Shown here piece after piece: positions 16,689-24,999 of a stretch of DNA of 64,000 bases. The stretch spans positions 248,001-312,000 of the forward strand of contig NZ_JWLK01000001.1 in assembly GCF_000814005.1 (NCBI RefSeq), written 5' to 3'. The stretch's first letter is position 1, and each line of letters starts with the position of its first letter. Below the pieces are notes generated by a model, which worked only from the letters and a program-made list of their open reading frames with translations, ran no database searches and was not told where the DNA came from. A program made the position numbers and the translations under genes. Source of the stretch: Ruegeria sp. ANG-S4 (GTDB lineage: Bacteria; Pseudomonadota; Alphaproteobacteria; Rhodobacterales; Rhodobacteraceae).

Positions 16689-17672
16689 ATGCAGCAGACG
16701 GCACGTACCGTAGTCATACATGAGACCGGCGGCCCCGAGGTATTGAAGATCGAGGACCGTCCGGTCGGTGATCCGGGGCCGGGTGAAATCCGCATCCGTC
16801 ATCAGGCCTGTGGATTGAACTTCATAGATGTGTATCAGCGCAGCGGTCTGTACCCGCTGGATCTTCCGCATGCTCTGGGTATGGAGGCGGCTGGCGTTGT
16901 CGAGGCAGTTGGCGAAGGCGTCACCCATCTAAGCCCCGGCCAACGCGCGGCATATGCAGCAGCCCCTCCGGGTGCCTATGCCCAAGCTCGGGTTATGCCC
17001 GCGGCGCAGGTTTGCCCGCTGCCCGAAAGCATTTCGTTCCGCACCGCTGCAGCGATGATGTTGAAAGGTCTGACAGTCGAGTACCTGTTTCATCGAACGA
17101 CGCCGCTCAAGCGGGGCGATACGGTCCTGTTTCACGCCGCGGCGGGTGGTGTTGGTCTGATCGCTTGCCAATGGGCCAAATCCGAGGGCATCACACTGAT
17201 CGGAACCGCCGGGACCGACGAAAAATGCAGCCTCGCCCAATTCAATGGTGCGGCGCATTGCATCAACTACCGGACCGAAAATTTCGCCGAGCGTGTTGCC
17301 GAAATCACGGGCGGCAAGGGTGTGGATGCGGTGATGGACTCTGTGGGTGCCGACACCTTTGAAGGGTCTCTGGATTGTCTGAAGCCACTGGGAATGATGA
17401 TTTCCTTCGGCAATGCGTCTGGGCCGGTCCCACCGGTGGATCTTAGCCTTTTGGCTCAAAAAGGATCACTCAGGCTGACGCGGCCAACCTTGTTTACCCA
17501 CATCTCGGATCCCGTGGTCTGTCAGGCGATGGCGCGGCGGTTGTTTGGCAAGGTCGATGGGAAAGAGGTCAAGATTCATGTCGACCAACAGTTCCCACTG
17601 GAAGAGGTCGCGGATGCCCATCGCGCTTTGGAAGCGCGGCAAACTACGGGCAGCACCATATTGGAGCTTTAA
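16689..17672 (+). CDS. qor: NADPH:quinone reductase, zeta-crystallin (QOR) type
   Basis: A 327-residue zinc-free medium-chain reductase that performs one-electron or hydride reduction of quinones with NADPH. The opening TARTVVIHETGGPEVLKIED, the block CGLNFIDVYQRSGLYP and the nucleotide loop FHAAAGGVGLIACQWAK identify the Qor branch. It is a different branch from the PIG3-type paralogue 1 kb upstream. I start at ATG 16689, which gives the family N-terminus; an ATG at 16596 would add an unconserved leader. A strong hairpin follows. Confidence 0.93.
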   Translation: MQQTARTVVIHETGGPEVLKIEDRPVGDPGPGEIRIRHQACGLNFIDVYQRSGLYPLDLPHALGMEAAGVVEAVGEGVTHLSPGQRAAYAAAPPGAYAQARVMPAAQVCPLPESISFRTAAAMMLKGLTVEYLFHRTTPLKRGDTVLFHAAAGGVGLIACQWAKSEGITLIGTAGTDEKCSLAQFNGAAHCINYRTENFAERVAEITGGKGVDAVMDSVGADTFEGSLDCLKPLGMMISFGNASGPVPPVDLSLLAQKGSLRLTRPTLFTHISDPVVCQAMARRLFGKVDGKEVKIHVDQQFPLEEVADAHRALEARQTTGSTILEL

Positions 17673-17679
17673 AGAATTC

Positions 17680-17706
17680 GGCCCCGGCGGGTTGCGCCGG
17701 GGCCGT
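17680..17706. terminator. Terminator between qor and the outer-membrane protein gene
   Basis: An 11-base perfect stem CGGCCCCGGCG / CGCCGGGGCCG with a five-base loop, located eight bases after the qor stop and nine bases from the end of the converging gene. Confidence 0.75.
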
Positions 17707-17714
17707 TGACCCGA

Positions 17715-18248
17715 TCAGAAGCGATAGGCCGCGCGGACCTGGAAAGTTGTTGCATCCACGTCCACACCACTTGAATTGAAGTTGTTGAATTCGTGGTAAA
17801 GCACTTCACCAGCAACGCTGATGTTCGGGGCGACGATCTGCTCATAGCCGGCACCGATGAACCAGCCATTGTCGCTGCCCAGATTGTCTGTTCCGGCCTC
17901 TGCATAACCACCGGTTCCGTAGAGCAACCCTTGCGGATTGACCTTGTATCCGGCCCGGGCCTTGATGCGCCAGACGTCTTCGATCGTAGCCGCGCCAGAC
18001 AGGTCGATATCCGACCAGTCGTAGTCAAAGCCGCCACCGACGACCCAATCGCCCAAGTCGTAGTCGTAACCCAGAATGATACCGCCGATCGCGCCGTCGC
18101 CGTCAACGCCCGACGCGTTGGTGTCCGCATCGGCATAACCGAACTGACCACCACCGTAGAACCCGGTCCAGTCGCCAGATGCTTGTGCCATTGCCGAGCC
18201 TGCCGCCAAAGTCGCGACAGTGGTGACGATAGCCAATTTTCCTGTCAT
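17715..18248 (-). CDS. Outer-membrane beta-barrel protein (Omp25/opacity-like)
   Basis: A 177-residue protein with a signal peptide (TVATLAAGSAMA) and a small eight-strand barrel: alternating aromatic strands such as WTGFYGGGQFGYADADT, GGIILGYDYDLGDWVVGGGF and the final QVRAAYRF with C-terminal phenylalanine, the signal for barrel assembly. The family (OmpA-type beta-barrel, porin-like) is abundant in alphaproteobacterial outer membranes; the specific role is unknown. The gene is monocistronic. Confidence 0.88.
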   Translation of the reverse strand: MTGKLAIVTTVATLAAGSAMAQASGDWTGFYGGGQFGYADADTNASGVDGDGAIGGIILGYDYDLGDWVVGGGFDYDWSDIDLSGAATIEDVWRIKARAGYKVNPQGLLYGTGGYAEAGTDNLGSDNGWFIGAGYEQIVAPNISVAGEVLYHEFNNFNSSGVDVDATTFQVRAAYRF

Positions 18249-18467
18249 CTTTTATTCCTTTCATAAGCGTTGCGAAATGACCGCCTTGTGTCCAAGACGC
18301 GCATCGCATGCGGTTAATCCGCCCAGGGGGCTGGATTTCTGGTGGATTGGTTTCTCCGTACCAAGAGCATCGCCGCCCACTCGAGCTGGCGGCGATTGGT
18401 CCATTTTTTGCTGGACGCTTGTTGTGAAACACGATGTAGGAACGCGGAAATTGCCTTTCAAATTAAA

Positions 18468-18494
18468 TCGGCGACAGGAATGGACCCGTCGCCG
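18468..18494 (-). terminator. Possible terminator after the YHS gene
   Basis: A 7-base stem CGGCGAC / GTCGCCG with a 13-base loop, 22 bases beyond the YHS stop on the minus strand, followed by ATTTAATTTG in that direction. Confidence 0.5.
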
Positions 18495-18515
18495 AAATTC
18501 GCCTTGATCAGCGGA

Positions 18516-18992
18516 TTATTGCTGCTGCAGTTCTGCCGGGCTCTTGTCCGCAATGGTTTCCCAATTGGTGCTGGCCTGTTCGATAAAGCCCGGAATGTCG
18601 CCTTCCCAACGCTCCTGAATGTCTTCCGACAGGTTCAGGTAAAGCGTGTTGTCCACGATCTTCCAGTGGTTCGGGTCGCCGTCAAATTTGAAGCCCATTG
18701 CGGCGCCGAACGCACAGTATCCGCCGTATGCAGGCAGGTAGGCTTCGGGGTTTTCCTCAAACGCTGCTTTGTTCTCTTCCGTCGCAAACCGGTACATCGC
18801 GTCGTTGTGCAGCGCGGTGATGCGATAGTCGCCTTTGGTCGGCTCGCCCTCGGTGAAGTATGCAACCGGGTCGTAGCCTTGCAATGCCAGACCGGTCGAG
18901 CTTGCATTGAGTTCTACGCCCGCAGCAAGGGTCGAGCTTGCAATGGCAACAGAAAGCGCAACGCCACCAATGATGGATTTTATCTTGTTCAT
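18516..18992 (-). CDS. Secreted YHS-domain protein
   Basis: A 158-residue periplasmic protein with a signal peptide (GGVALSVAIASSTLAAG) and a YHS-like domain: LQGYDPVAYFTEGEPTKGD at the start and YLPAYGGYCAFGAAMG with the single cysteine. YHS domains are linked to metal handling, but this branch has only one cysteine and its ligand is not established. I begin at the ATG with AAAGGTG seven bases upstream rather than the in-frame GTG nine bases earlier. An inverted repeat lies in its upstream region. Confidence 0.85.
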   Translation of the reverse strand: MNKIKSIIGGVALSVAIASSTLAAGVELNASSTGLALQGYDPVAYFTEGEPTKGDYRITALHNDAMYRFATEENKAAFEENPEAYLPAYGGYCAFGAAMGFKFDGDPNHWKIVDNTLYLNLSEDIQERWEGDIPGFIEQASTNWETIADKSPAELQQQ

Positions 18993-19126
18993 GGTATTCA
19001 CCTTTCGTGAACAGAGCCGTTTTCGGACATCTGAATACTGTCCCTACGACCCGGATTGTTGTTCGTGCAGCCGGTAATTGGCCGTCACAGAACCCGAGTT
19101 GGGAAACGCTGTGATCACGTTCAAAG

Positions 19127-19142
19127 CAATCAATTGTGATTG
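19127..19142. promoter_or_regulatory. Inverted repeat upstream of the YHS gene
   Basis: CAATCA and TGATTG arms around a four-base ATTG centre, embedded in AT-rich sequence about 135 bases upstream of the YHS start and downstream of plsY. The dyad is suitable for a dimeric regulator, but no matching regulator gene is nearby. Confidence 0.3.
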
Positions 19143-19224
19143 TGCTGTGGCGAACGAAAGCTGTGCAAACGCGCACTTCGTCACGGTGCTTGCCAGCTCA
19201 CCTAGACCCCAGGCTTTCGCAGGC

Positions 19225-19833
19225 TCAGGACTTGGAGCCGATCCGCGGTTCCGTGCCAGCTTTGATGCGCGAGATGTTCTCGGAATGCCGCCAATAGACC
19301 AGCAGGGTCAGGACGATGCCAAGGCCAAAGGTCGAGCCACTTGTCAGGACCATGACCCAGGTAGTCGACAAGGCAGCAGCGGCCAATGCGCCGACGGATG
19401 AGATGCGCCAGATTGCGGCAGCAACCAGCCATGTCAGGCAGCAGGCGACACCGACGCGCCAGTCCAGCGCAAGCCACAAACCCAGAAAAGTCGCGACACC
19501 CTTGCCGCCTTTGAATCCCAGCCAGACGGGAAAACAGTGGCCCAGAAAGGCCATCAACGCAGCGATCTGTGCAGCACCTTCACCGGCCAGCGCGCGGGCC
19601 AGCAGGACCGCGACGACGCCCTTTCCGCCGTCCATCAACACCGTCAGGGCGGCGGCGGTCTTGTTACCGGTGCGCAATACGTTCGTGGCACCAATGTTGC
19701 CCGACCCAATCTCGCGCAAATTGCCCAGACCCATGACTTTTGCAATCACAATGCCAAATGGGATCGAACCCATGAGATACCCAAGAACGGCCCAAAGGAT
19801 GAGCTGCATGATAGAGCTGTCAAAGGGTGGCAT
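19225..19833 (-). CDS. plsY: Glycerol-3-phosphate acyltransferase
   Basis: Inner-membrane enzyme that transfers the acyl group from acyl phosphate to sn-glycerol 3-phosphate, the first committed step of phospholipid synthesis. The 202 residues contain five hydrophobic segments and the three conserved loops GYLMGSIPFG, GSGNIGATNVLRT and GFKGGKGVATFLG. Its ATG overlaps the stop of the pyrC-like gene by one base (TGATG), so the two are translationally coupled and plsY is the last gene of the pyrB operon. Confidence 0.95.
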   Translation of the reverse strand: MPPFDSSIMQLILWAVLGYLMGSIPFGIVIAKVMGLGNLREIGSGNIGATNVLRTGNKTAAALTVLMDGGKGVVAVLLARALAGEGAAQIAALMAFLGHCFPVWLGFKGGKGVATFLGLWLALDWRVGVACCLTWLVAAAIWRISSVGALAAAALSTTWVMVLTSGSTFGLGIVLTLLVYWRHSENISRIKAGTEPRIGSKS

Positions 19834-21113
19834 CAGGGTCTCCGGTAGACGTCTTGTCCCGCAACGAAAGTTGCGCTGACCTTACCCTGCATACGCTGGC
19901 CGTCAAATGGTGTGTTCTGCGATTTAGACTTTAGCGTAAAGCGGTCCAGAACAAACGGAGCGTCCGGATCGAAGAGCACCAGATCTGCGGGCGCACCGAC
20001 CGACAGCCGACCACAGTCCAAACCCAACCGCTTGGCCGGATTCAAAGCCATCGCGCGGAACAGGGTCTGCAGATCCACTTGCTCCGCATGGTAAAGCCGG
20101 AGCGCGGCTGGCAGCAGCGTCTCAAGCGCGACCGCGCCCGAGGCCGCCTCTTCAAACGGCAGGCGTTTGCTTTCTTCGTCTTGTGGGGTGTGCATGGAAC
20201 TGATCGTGTCGATCAATCCGGTTCGGACCGCCTCGATCACCGCTTGCCGATCCGCTTCGGATCGCAGCGGCGGTTTGACCTTGAAGAAGGTGCGGTAATC
20301 CGCGACGTCCAATTCGTTCAATGTCAGGTGGTGGATCGATGTCCCGGCAGTGATGTCCAACCCGTTCCGCTTGGCCCGTTCAAGCGCGGGCAGGGCGCGG
20401 GCCGTGGTGATCTGATCGGCGTGATAGGCGGCGCCGGTCATTTCCAGCAGCGCGATGTCACGATCCAGCCCCATCCGCTCGGCCATCGGCGATACGGCAG
20501 GAAGGCCGCGCAGCGCCGCAAACTTGCCACTTGTCGCGGCGGCCCCCGCACTCAGGCCGGGCTCCTGCGGGTGGGCAATCACAAGCGCGCCGCAGGACTT
20601 TGCATAAGTCAGGGCGCGCGAAAACACCTTAGTGTTGGTGACGACATGATCGCAGTCGGTAAAGGCAACGGCTCCGGCGTCCTGCAGGAACCCGATCTCG
20701 GTCATCTCGCGTCCTTCGCGTCCCTTGGTCAGGGCGGCCATAGGCAGCACGTTCACCGGCGCATCCGCCTGCGCCCGGCGCGTCGCAAATTCCAGAGTTT
20801 CCGGCGTGTCGACGGCAGGCAGCGTATCGGGACGGGTGACAATCGTGGTCACGCCGCCAGCGGCTGCGGCGAGGCCCGCGGATTTGTAACTTTCCTTGTG
20901 CCGCTCACCCGGTTCGCAAACCTTGACGCCAATATCAACGATACCGGGGGCCAGACATTGCCCGCCACAGTCAATAACCTGCGCGTTTTGTACCGGCGCA
21001 TCTCCAATATCGCGTTCGGCTATCCTGCCGTCAACGACCTGCAACCAGCCGGTGCTGTCCGTGCCGGCCTCGGGGTCGATCAGGCGCGCATTGGTGAAAA
21101 CAACAGCGTTCAT
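19833..21113 (-). CDS. pyrC: Dihydroorotase homologue lacking metal-binding residues
   Basis: A 426-residue amidohydrolase-fold protein of the type I dihydroorotase group. Active members start the barrel with D-x-H-x-H; here residues 60-64 read D-I-G-V-K, so both zinc-binding histidines are gone. The later T-D-H-A-P-H block that provides the catalytic aspartate reads S-M-H-T-P-Q (residues 306-311), so that residue is Met307. GTSIHHLTLNE near 258 is kept. By analogy with the inactive PyrC-prime of pseudomonads, it probably serves as a structural partner of the PyrB carbamoyltransferase (inference); a separate active dihydroorotase would be encoded elsewhere. It overlaps the upstream membrane-protein gene by four bases. 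Confidence 0.9.
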   Translation of the reverse strand: MNAVVFTNARLIDPEAGTDSTGWLQVVDGRIAERDIGDAPVQNAQVIDCGGQCLAPGIVDIGVKVCEPGERHKESYKSAGLAAAAGGVTTIVTRPDTLPAVDTPETLEFATRRAQADAPVNVLPMAALTKGREGREMTEIGFLQDAGAVAFTDCDHVVTNTKVFSRALTYAKSCGALVIAHPQEPGLSAGAAATSGKFAALRGLPAVSPMAERMGLDRDIALLEMTGAAYHADQITTARALPALERAKRNGLDITAGTSIHHLTLNELDVADYRTFFKVKPPLRSEADRQAVIEAVRTGLIDTISSMHTPQDEESKRLPFEEAASGAVALETLLPAALRLYHAEQVDLQTLFRAMALNPAKRLGLDCGRLSVGAPADLVLFDPDAPFVLDRFTLKSKSQNTPFDGQRMQGKVSATFVAGQDVYRRP

Positions 21114-21655
21114 GTGTCAGCACTCCGATCAGCGCTTTGCAGCTGGATATTCCTTATCTTTCTATAAACGGCCTTTCCATCGGCGATACGCTCAAAACCG
21201 ATGGGTCTTGTTTTGACCGAACCTTTTGTTTGCATGGTCTCTGACGCAAAGAATACACTGGCTGGTGATCCGTCGATCAACCTGAGGTCTGCATCTTCGT
21301 TTATTACGTAAGAGGCGAGCCTCTTTCCCAGCAATGGAAGATCGGTTGCGATGAAGGCGCGGCGGTCGCTCAACGTGTACCACGTGCGGTTGCGCTTAAA
21401 TGAGTCCCAGAACAGAGCGTGCAGAATAATCCCTACGCCCACAGAAAAGTGCAAAAGCCCGAACATCCAGAACCCACCGCCGCCCTTTGCGGCTTGGGTC
21501 ATCCAAAACAAGGCGAACGAGGCAAAAAAGAGCCCAAAAATCCCCTCGAATATGCGGAATGGATGCGGCGCAAAGCCGGCGTCGGGGCGCCCCTGCCAAA
21601 TAACTTGCTCGCCGGGATCTAAAATTTGGTCCCATGCATCGTTGGATTTCATCAA
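21110..21655 (-). CDS. Membrane protein with a bacterial PH-like domain (pyr operon)
   Basis: A 181-residue protein. It opens with ILDPGEQVIWQGRPD, the motif that often precedes the two helices of bPH/YdbS-type membrane proteins; hydrophobic helices follow at about 34-56 and 61-83, and residues 91-165 (TWYTLSDRRAFIA and onward) look like a PH-type beta domain. The function is unknown. It overlaps pyrC by four bases (ATGA) and the next upstream gene by four bases, so it is expressed as part of the pyrB operon. Homologues in the group are sometimes labelled carbamoyltransferase by position only; the sequence does not support that. Confidence 0.75.
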   Translation of the reverse strand: MMKSNDAWDQILDPGEQVIWQGRPDAGFAPHPFRIFEGIFGLFFASFALFWMTQAAKGGGGFWMFGLLHFSVGVGIILHALFWDSFKRNRTWYTLSDRRAFIATDLPLLGKRLASYVINEDADLRLIDGSPASVFFASETMQTKGSVKTRPIGFERIADGKAVYRKIRNIQLQSADRSADT

Positions 21656-22035
21656 ATGGCCCTTTCAATTGCGGCTTTGGTGGCGGCTGGGTCCGCCTGG
21701 TATTTGATCAGGTGCTTGTCGCCGCTTTTGGTGACGATCTGAACAAAGCTGCCAATCGTGTTGACCGCTTCGATCTGGTTCAGCGCGACCTTGCGCGGGC
21801 CGGGGCCGGTCAGGGCGGTTTCTGACATTTCCCAACTGGCTGTCAGTTCCTCAGAGGCCAGGTACCACGCGCGGATACCGATCGCGGCCAATCCGGCCGG
21901 TGCGCCGGTCCAGACATAAGAGTTTCCGATCAACCACAGCACCACCATCGCGCCCGCCATCGCCAAGGCGGCCAGCCACGCATTTGTGCGGATATACGCG
22001 CCTTTGTCCGGGGTAAAGATTACAGGATCAGCCAC
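21652..22035 (-). CDS. Small two-helix membrane protein with PH-like tail (pyr operon)
   Basis: A 127-residue protein with two membrane helices at about 18-37 and 41-60, then a short beta-rich cytoplasmic domain (SETALTGPGPRKVALNQIEA, then SFVQIVTKSGDKHLIKY) ending in a helix. This arrangement resembles a minimal bPH membrane protein and looks like a shorter relative of the gene that follows it. Overlaps are four bases downstream and 16 bases upstream, so translation is coupled on both sides. Function unknown. Confidence 0.7.
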   Translation of the reverse strand: MADPVIFTPDKGAYIRTNAWLAALAMAGAMVVLWLIGNSYVWTGAPAGLAAIGIRAWYLASEELTASWEMSETALTGPGPRKVALNQIEAVNTIGSFVQIVTKSGDKHLIKYQADPAATKAAIERAI

Positions 22036-22538
22036 AGAATGCCTCCGATAACGATCAGGACCAGCACCGCAACCAGAGATGAGCCGACGCGGCGCGGTGT
22101 GTCATCGTCCGGCAGGGTTTGCAGGGCCGAAAAGGGCTTGGCGCTTTCGGTTTTGATCCTGCCACCGGTCCAGTTGGTTGCCTCTTCGGTGAACAACCCG
22201 ATCAGATGCAATCTGGGGTCGGGTGACAGTGTTGCTGCGCGACCTCCAAAAGCGGCGCTGCGCACGACCATGACCCAGCCTTCCACAGCCTCAAGCTTGG
22301 TTCGGTTCAATTGGTCCTCGGATACGCCGCAGCCCTCGTGGAGGTAGCCATAAAGCCCAAGATCGTCGAGGTCGGCTACTGGGAAAATGTCGATTTGTTC
22401 GGGGTCCAGACCTTCGACGCCCAGCACCTGATCGACCGCGCCGGGCTCGCGCAGAAACATTGCCTCTTCGGGGCGCATGTCCAGCGCAAACAGGCGGATC
22501 ACGCCGCGTTCGTGGGGGGCGACGATCAGATCACTCAT
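22020..22538 (-). CDS. Tail-anchored protein of unknown function (pyr operon)
   Basis: A 172-residue protein with a soluble N-terminal part of 150 residues ([20 protein letters not shown], and a central [20 protein letters not shown]) and one C-terminal helix, [20 protein letters not shown], which would anchor it in the inner membrane. I do not recognise the soluble domain. It starts four bases inside the pyrB stop (ATGA overlap) and overlaps the next gene by 16 bases, so it is made together with PyrB and may tether it to the membrane (inference). Confidence 0.72.
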   Translation of the reverse strand: MSDLIVAPHERGVIRLFALDMRPEEAMFLREPGAVDQVLGVEGLDPEQIDIFPVADLDDLGLYGYLHEGCGVSEDQLNRTKLEAVEGWVMVVRSAAFGGRAATLSPDPRLHLIGLFTEEATNWTGGRIKTESAKPFSALQTLPDDDTPRRVGSSLVAVLVLIVIGGILWLIL

Positions 22539-23470
22539 GCGGCCTCGCTCAGGTTGCGGGCAAGCAATTCCATCGCGGCCATGCGTACGGCGACGCCCAT
22601 CTCGACCTGTTCCTGAATGACGGATCGGTTGATATCGTCCGCCAACGTCCCGTCAATCTCAACGCCTCGGTTCATTGGACCGGGATGCATCACGATGGCA
22701 TCGGACTTGGCCAAGGCCAACTTAGCCGCATCCAACCCGTAGCGATGATAATACTCGCGCTCCGAGGGGATGAACCCGCCATCCATGCGTTCTTTCTGAA
22801 GACGCAACATCATGACGACATCCACGTCTTTCAGGCCTTCATTCATGTCGTCGTAGATCTCGGCCCCGAATTCCGCAAACTGCGCAGGCACCAGTGTCGG
22901 TGGGCCGACAAGGCGAATACGGTTTTCCATCTTGCCCAACAGGATCAGGTTCGAGCGCGCGACGCGAGAGTGCGCCACATCTCCGCAGATCGCGATGTTC
23001 AGACGGTGCAGGCGGCCCTTGGCCCGGCGGATGGTCAGCGCGTCCAGCAGGGCCTGCGTGGGGTGTTCGTGCCGACCGTCTCCGGCGTTCAGCACGGCGC
23101 AGTTGACCTTTTGCGCCAACAGATCGACCGCTCCGGAATGCGGGTGCCGCACCACCAAAAGATCGGGATGCATCGCGTTCAGCGTCATGGCGGTATCGAT
23201 CAGCGTCTCGCCCTTTTTGATCGAACTGGCCTGCATCGCCATGTTCATCACATCCGCGCCCAGCCGTTTGCCCGCCAATTCAAAACTGGCCTGTGTGCGG
23301 GTCGAGTTTTCAAAGAACATGTTGATCTGGGTCAGCCCGGACAGCACATCCGAGTGCTTGGAAGACCGGCGGTTCAGGTCGACATACTTTTCAGCCAGAT
23401 CGAGGATAGCGGTGATATCGGATTGCGACAGATGCTCGATGCCAAGAAGGTGACGATGGGCGAAACGCAT
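22535..23470 (-). CDS. pyrB: Aspartate carbamoyltransferase catalytic subunit
   Basis: Condenses carbamoyl phosphate with aspartate in pyrimidine synthesis. The 311 residues carry the carbamoyl-phosphate motif [25 protein letters not shown] and the aspartate-binding [13 protein letters not shown] choose the ATG at 23470, which has AGGAG eight bases ahead; a TTG 21 bases earlier is not needed. No pyrI regulatory gene is present, as expected when PyrB associates with a dihydroorotase-like partner. It is the first gene of an operon of six overlapping genes ending in plsY. Confidence 0.96.
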   Translation of the reverse strand: MRFAHRHLLGIEHLSQSDITAILDLAEKYVDLNRRSSKHSDVLSGLTQINMFFENSTRTQASFELAGKRLGADVMNMAMQASSIKKGETLIDTAMTLNAMHPDLLVVRHPHSGAVDLLAQKVNCAVLNAGDGRHEHPTQALLDALTIRRAKGRLHRLNIAICGDVAHSRVARSNLILLGKMENRIRLVGPPTLVPAQFAEFGAEIYDDMNEGLKDVDVVMMLRLQKERMDGGFIPSEREYYHRYGLDAAKLALAKSDAIVMHPGPMNRGVEIDGTLADDINRSVIQEQVEMGVAVRMAAMELLARNLSEAA

Positions 23471-23529
23471 GGGCGGGCTCCTGTCTGACAATCGGCCTGC
23501 TTATAGAAAGCCGCGCGGGCTGAGGCAAC

Positions 23530-24159
23530 CTAAGGTTCGGTTTCCTCGGGCAGTTTCTCGCACCCGCCTTCTGGCAGGCATCGCTCGCCGGGTTTGCACC
23601 ATTTGCCGTATCCGCAGTCAATTGCTTTGACAGGCACGCACCCTTGTTGATCAGAACATTTGAAACCAGGTCTGCATTGCGATCCGGTTTCTTCGCACAA
23701 AAACCACCCCGGGCGTGAGCATCCGCCGCCCGGCAAGCAAGTCGACCCGCGTCCGCAGGTCAATCCATCGTCACAGGTGGCTGGTGGCGATGGGTCGAAA
23801 TCCGGCGTCGTCCGTTCGCATTCGCCGCGCGCGTTGCAAAAGCTGCCGCCGGGACAGTCAAGGCGCGAGGTGCACTTGTTGGCGCCGATTGGTGCACACC
23901 GCGTCCCACCCGCCACACATCTTTCGAACGGGCCGCAGGACCTGCCGCCGCCGCAATAGGTACCGCCGGGTCGAATGCAATGACCATCAAAGCTGCACCT
24001 CTGGCCGACAGAACAGCAGCGACTTCCACATTGGAACTGGCCACCTCTGCACTGACCCGGACGGTCATGGAAGGTAGCAACAGCAGGCCCGCCCAAAGTT
24101 GCGGCAAGCATTAGCCCGATCAGAAGGAATCGCAGGATCAACAGCATGAATGCGACCAT
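23530..24159 (-). CDS. Cysteine-rich secreted protein with repeated four-cysteine modules
   Basis: About 209 residues with a signal peptide (LLILRFLLIGLMLAATLGGP). The mature chain has 26 cysteines in a regular pattern, C-x5-C-x5-C-x5-C, repeated five to six times, for example CGGGRSCGPFERCVAGGTRC and CGYGKWCKPGERCLPEGGC. Such modules should form a disulfide-stabilised, elongated extracellular protein. I do not recognise the family. The start may be the ATG at 24159 or at 24147; the longer reading begins with an unlikely cysteine before the signal peptide. It is divergent from the uracil-DNA glycosylase gene and separated from pyrB by about 60 bases. Confidence 0.75.
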   Translation of the reverse strand: MVAFMLLILRFLLIGLMLAATLGGPAVATFHDRPGQCRGGQFQCGSRCCSVGQRCSFDGHCIRPGGTYCGGGRSCGPFERCVAGGTRCAPIGANKCTSRLDCPGGSFCNARGECERTTPDFDPSPPATCDDGLTCGRGSTCLPGGGCSRPGWFLCEETGSQCRPGFKCSDQQGCVPVKAIDCGYGKWCKPGERCLPEGGCEKLPEETEP

Positions 24160-24231
24160 CGTCGGTGCGCCTGTCTTGCAAGACAAGGTCTATTCGCTTT
24201 CCCTCAGCCCTCAGGCGAGTAAATTGAACCC

Positions 24232-24999
24232 ATGGAATCGGGTTTGGACTTTCATACTGCGCGCGTGCTGCTTGAATGGCAGATTGAACTTGGCGCAACC
24301 GAGGCAATCGGGGATGTGCCGGTCGATCGATATGCTTTGCCGGAAACGACCCCGAAACCGAAGAAACCCGTCGCCGCCCCTGAAACCCACACCAAGCCCG
24401 CGTCCATGGACCCGGTCGCTGTGGCGAAGCAGGCCGCAAAATCTGCGAGTTCGCTGCCAGAGTTGCGCGCAGCGATGGACGCTTTCGACTTGTGCGACCT
24501 GAAGCGGGGTGCACGCCAGTTGGTATTTGCCGATGGAACGCCGGGTGCGCGCGTCATGATTATCGGTGAAGCGCCGGGACGAGATGAAGACCGCGAAGGC
24601 AAGCCTTTTGTCGGTCGCGCGGGGCAATTGCTGGACAAGATGTTGGCGGCGATTAGCCTGAGTCGGGCGGAAAACGTTTATATTACCAATGTGTTGCCGT
24701 GGCGACCGCCGCAAAACCGTGACCCGAAACCCGAAGAAATCGGGATGATGAAGCCATTCCTTGACCGCCATGTGGCGTTGGCCAAGCCGGATGTTCTGGT
24801 GGTCATGGGGAATATCAGTTGTCAGGCCGTATTGGGCAAACGCGGGATCACGCGGCTACGCGGGAAATGGGATCAGGCCCTGGATCTGCCTGTTCTTCCG
24901 ATGTTCCACCCCGCCTACCTGCTGCGGCAACCGCAGATGAAACGGCAGGCGTGGGCGGATTTGCTTGAACTCAAGGCACGGTTGAGGGAGCGCGGATGA
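24232..24999 (+). CDS. Uracil-DNA glycosylase, family 4-like
   Basis: Removes uracil from DNA. The first 80 residues are a low-complexity, Pro/Lys-rich extension; the catalytic domain follows with GEAPGRDED (112-120), TNVLPWRPP (152-160) and HPAYLLR (226-232). The family usually binds a 4Fe-4S cluster through four cysteines; here only Cys88 (FDLCDLKRG) and Cys197 (NISCQAV) exist, so a cluster is unlikely. The phosphoesterase gene overlaps its end by four bases, giving a coupled set that continues to moaB. Confidence 0.9.
   Translation: MESGLDFHTARVLLEWQIELGATEAIGDVPVDRYALPETTPKPKKPVAAPETHTKPASMDPVAVAKQAAKSASSLPELRAAMDAFDLCDLKRGARQLVFADGTPGARVMIIGEAPGRDEDREGKPFVGRAGQLLDKMLAAISLSRAENVYITNVLPWRPPQNRDPKPEEIGMMKPFLDRHVALAKPDVLVVMGNISCQAVLGKRGITRLRGKWDQALDLPVLPMFHPAYLLRQPQMKRQAWADLLELKARLRERG

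Noticed and set aside
20079-21167. A 362-residue plus-strand open frame
   Set aside because: Antisense of the pyrC-like gene, with a composition typical of reversed GC-rich coding sequence.
21110-22538. Naming the three membrane genes as carbamoyltransferase subunits
   Set aside because: None has the carbamoyl-phosphate or aspartate-binding motifs; such names derive from position in the operon.
22460-23488. A 342-residue plus-strand open frame
   Set aside because: Antisense of pyrB, whose substrate motifs are intact.
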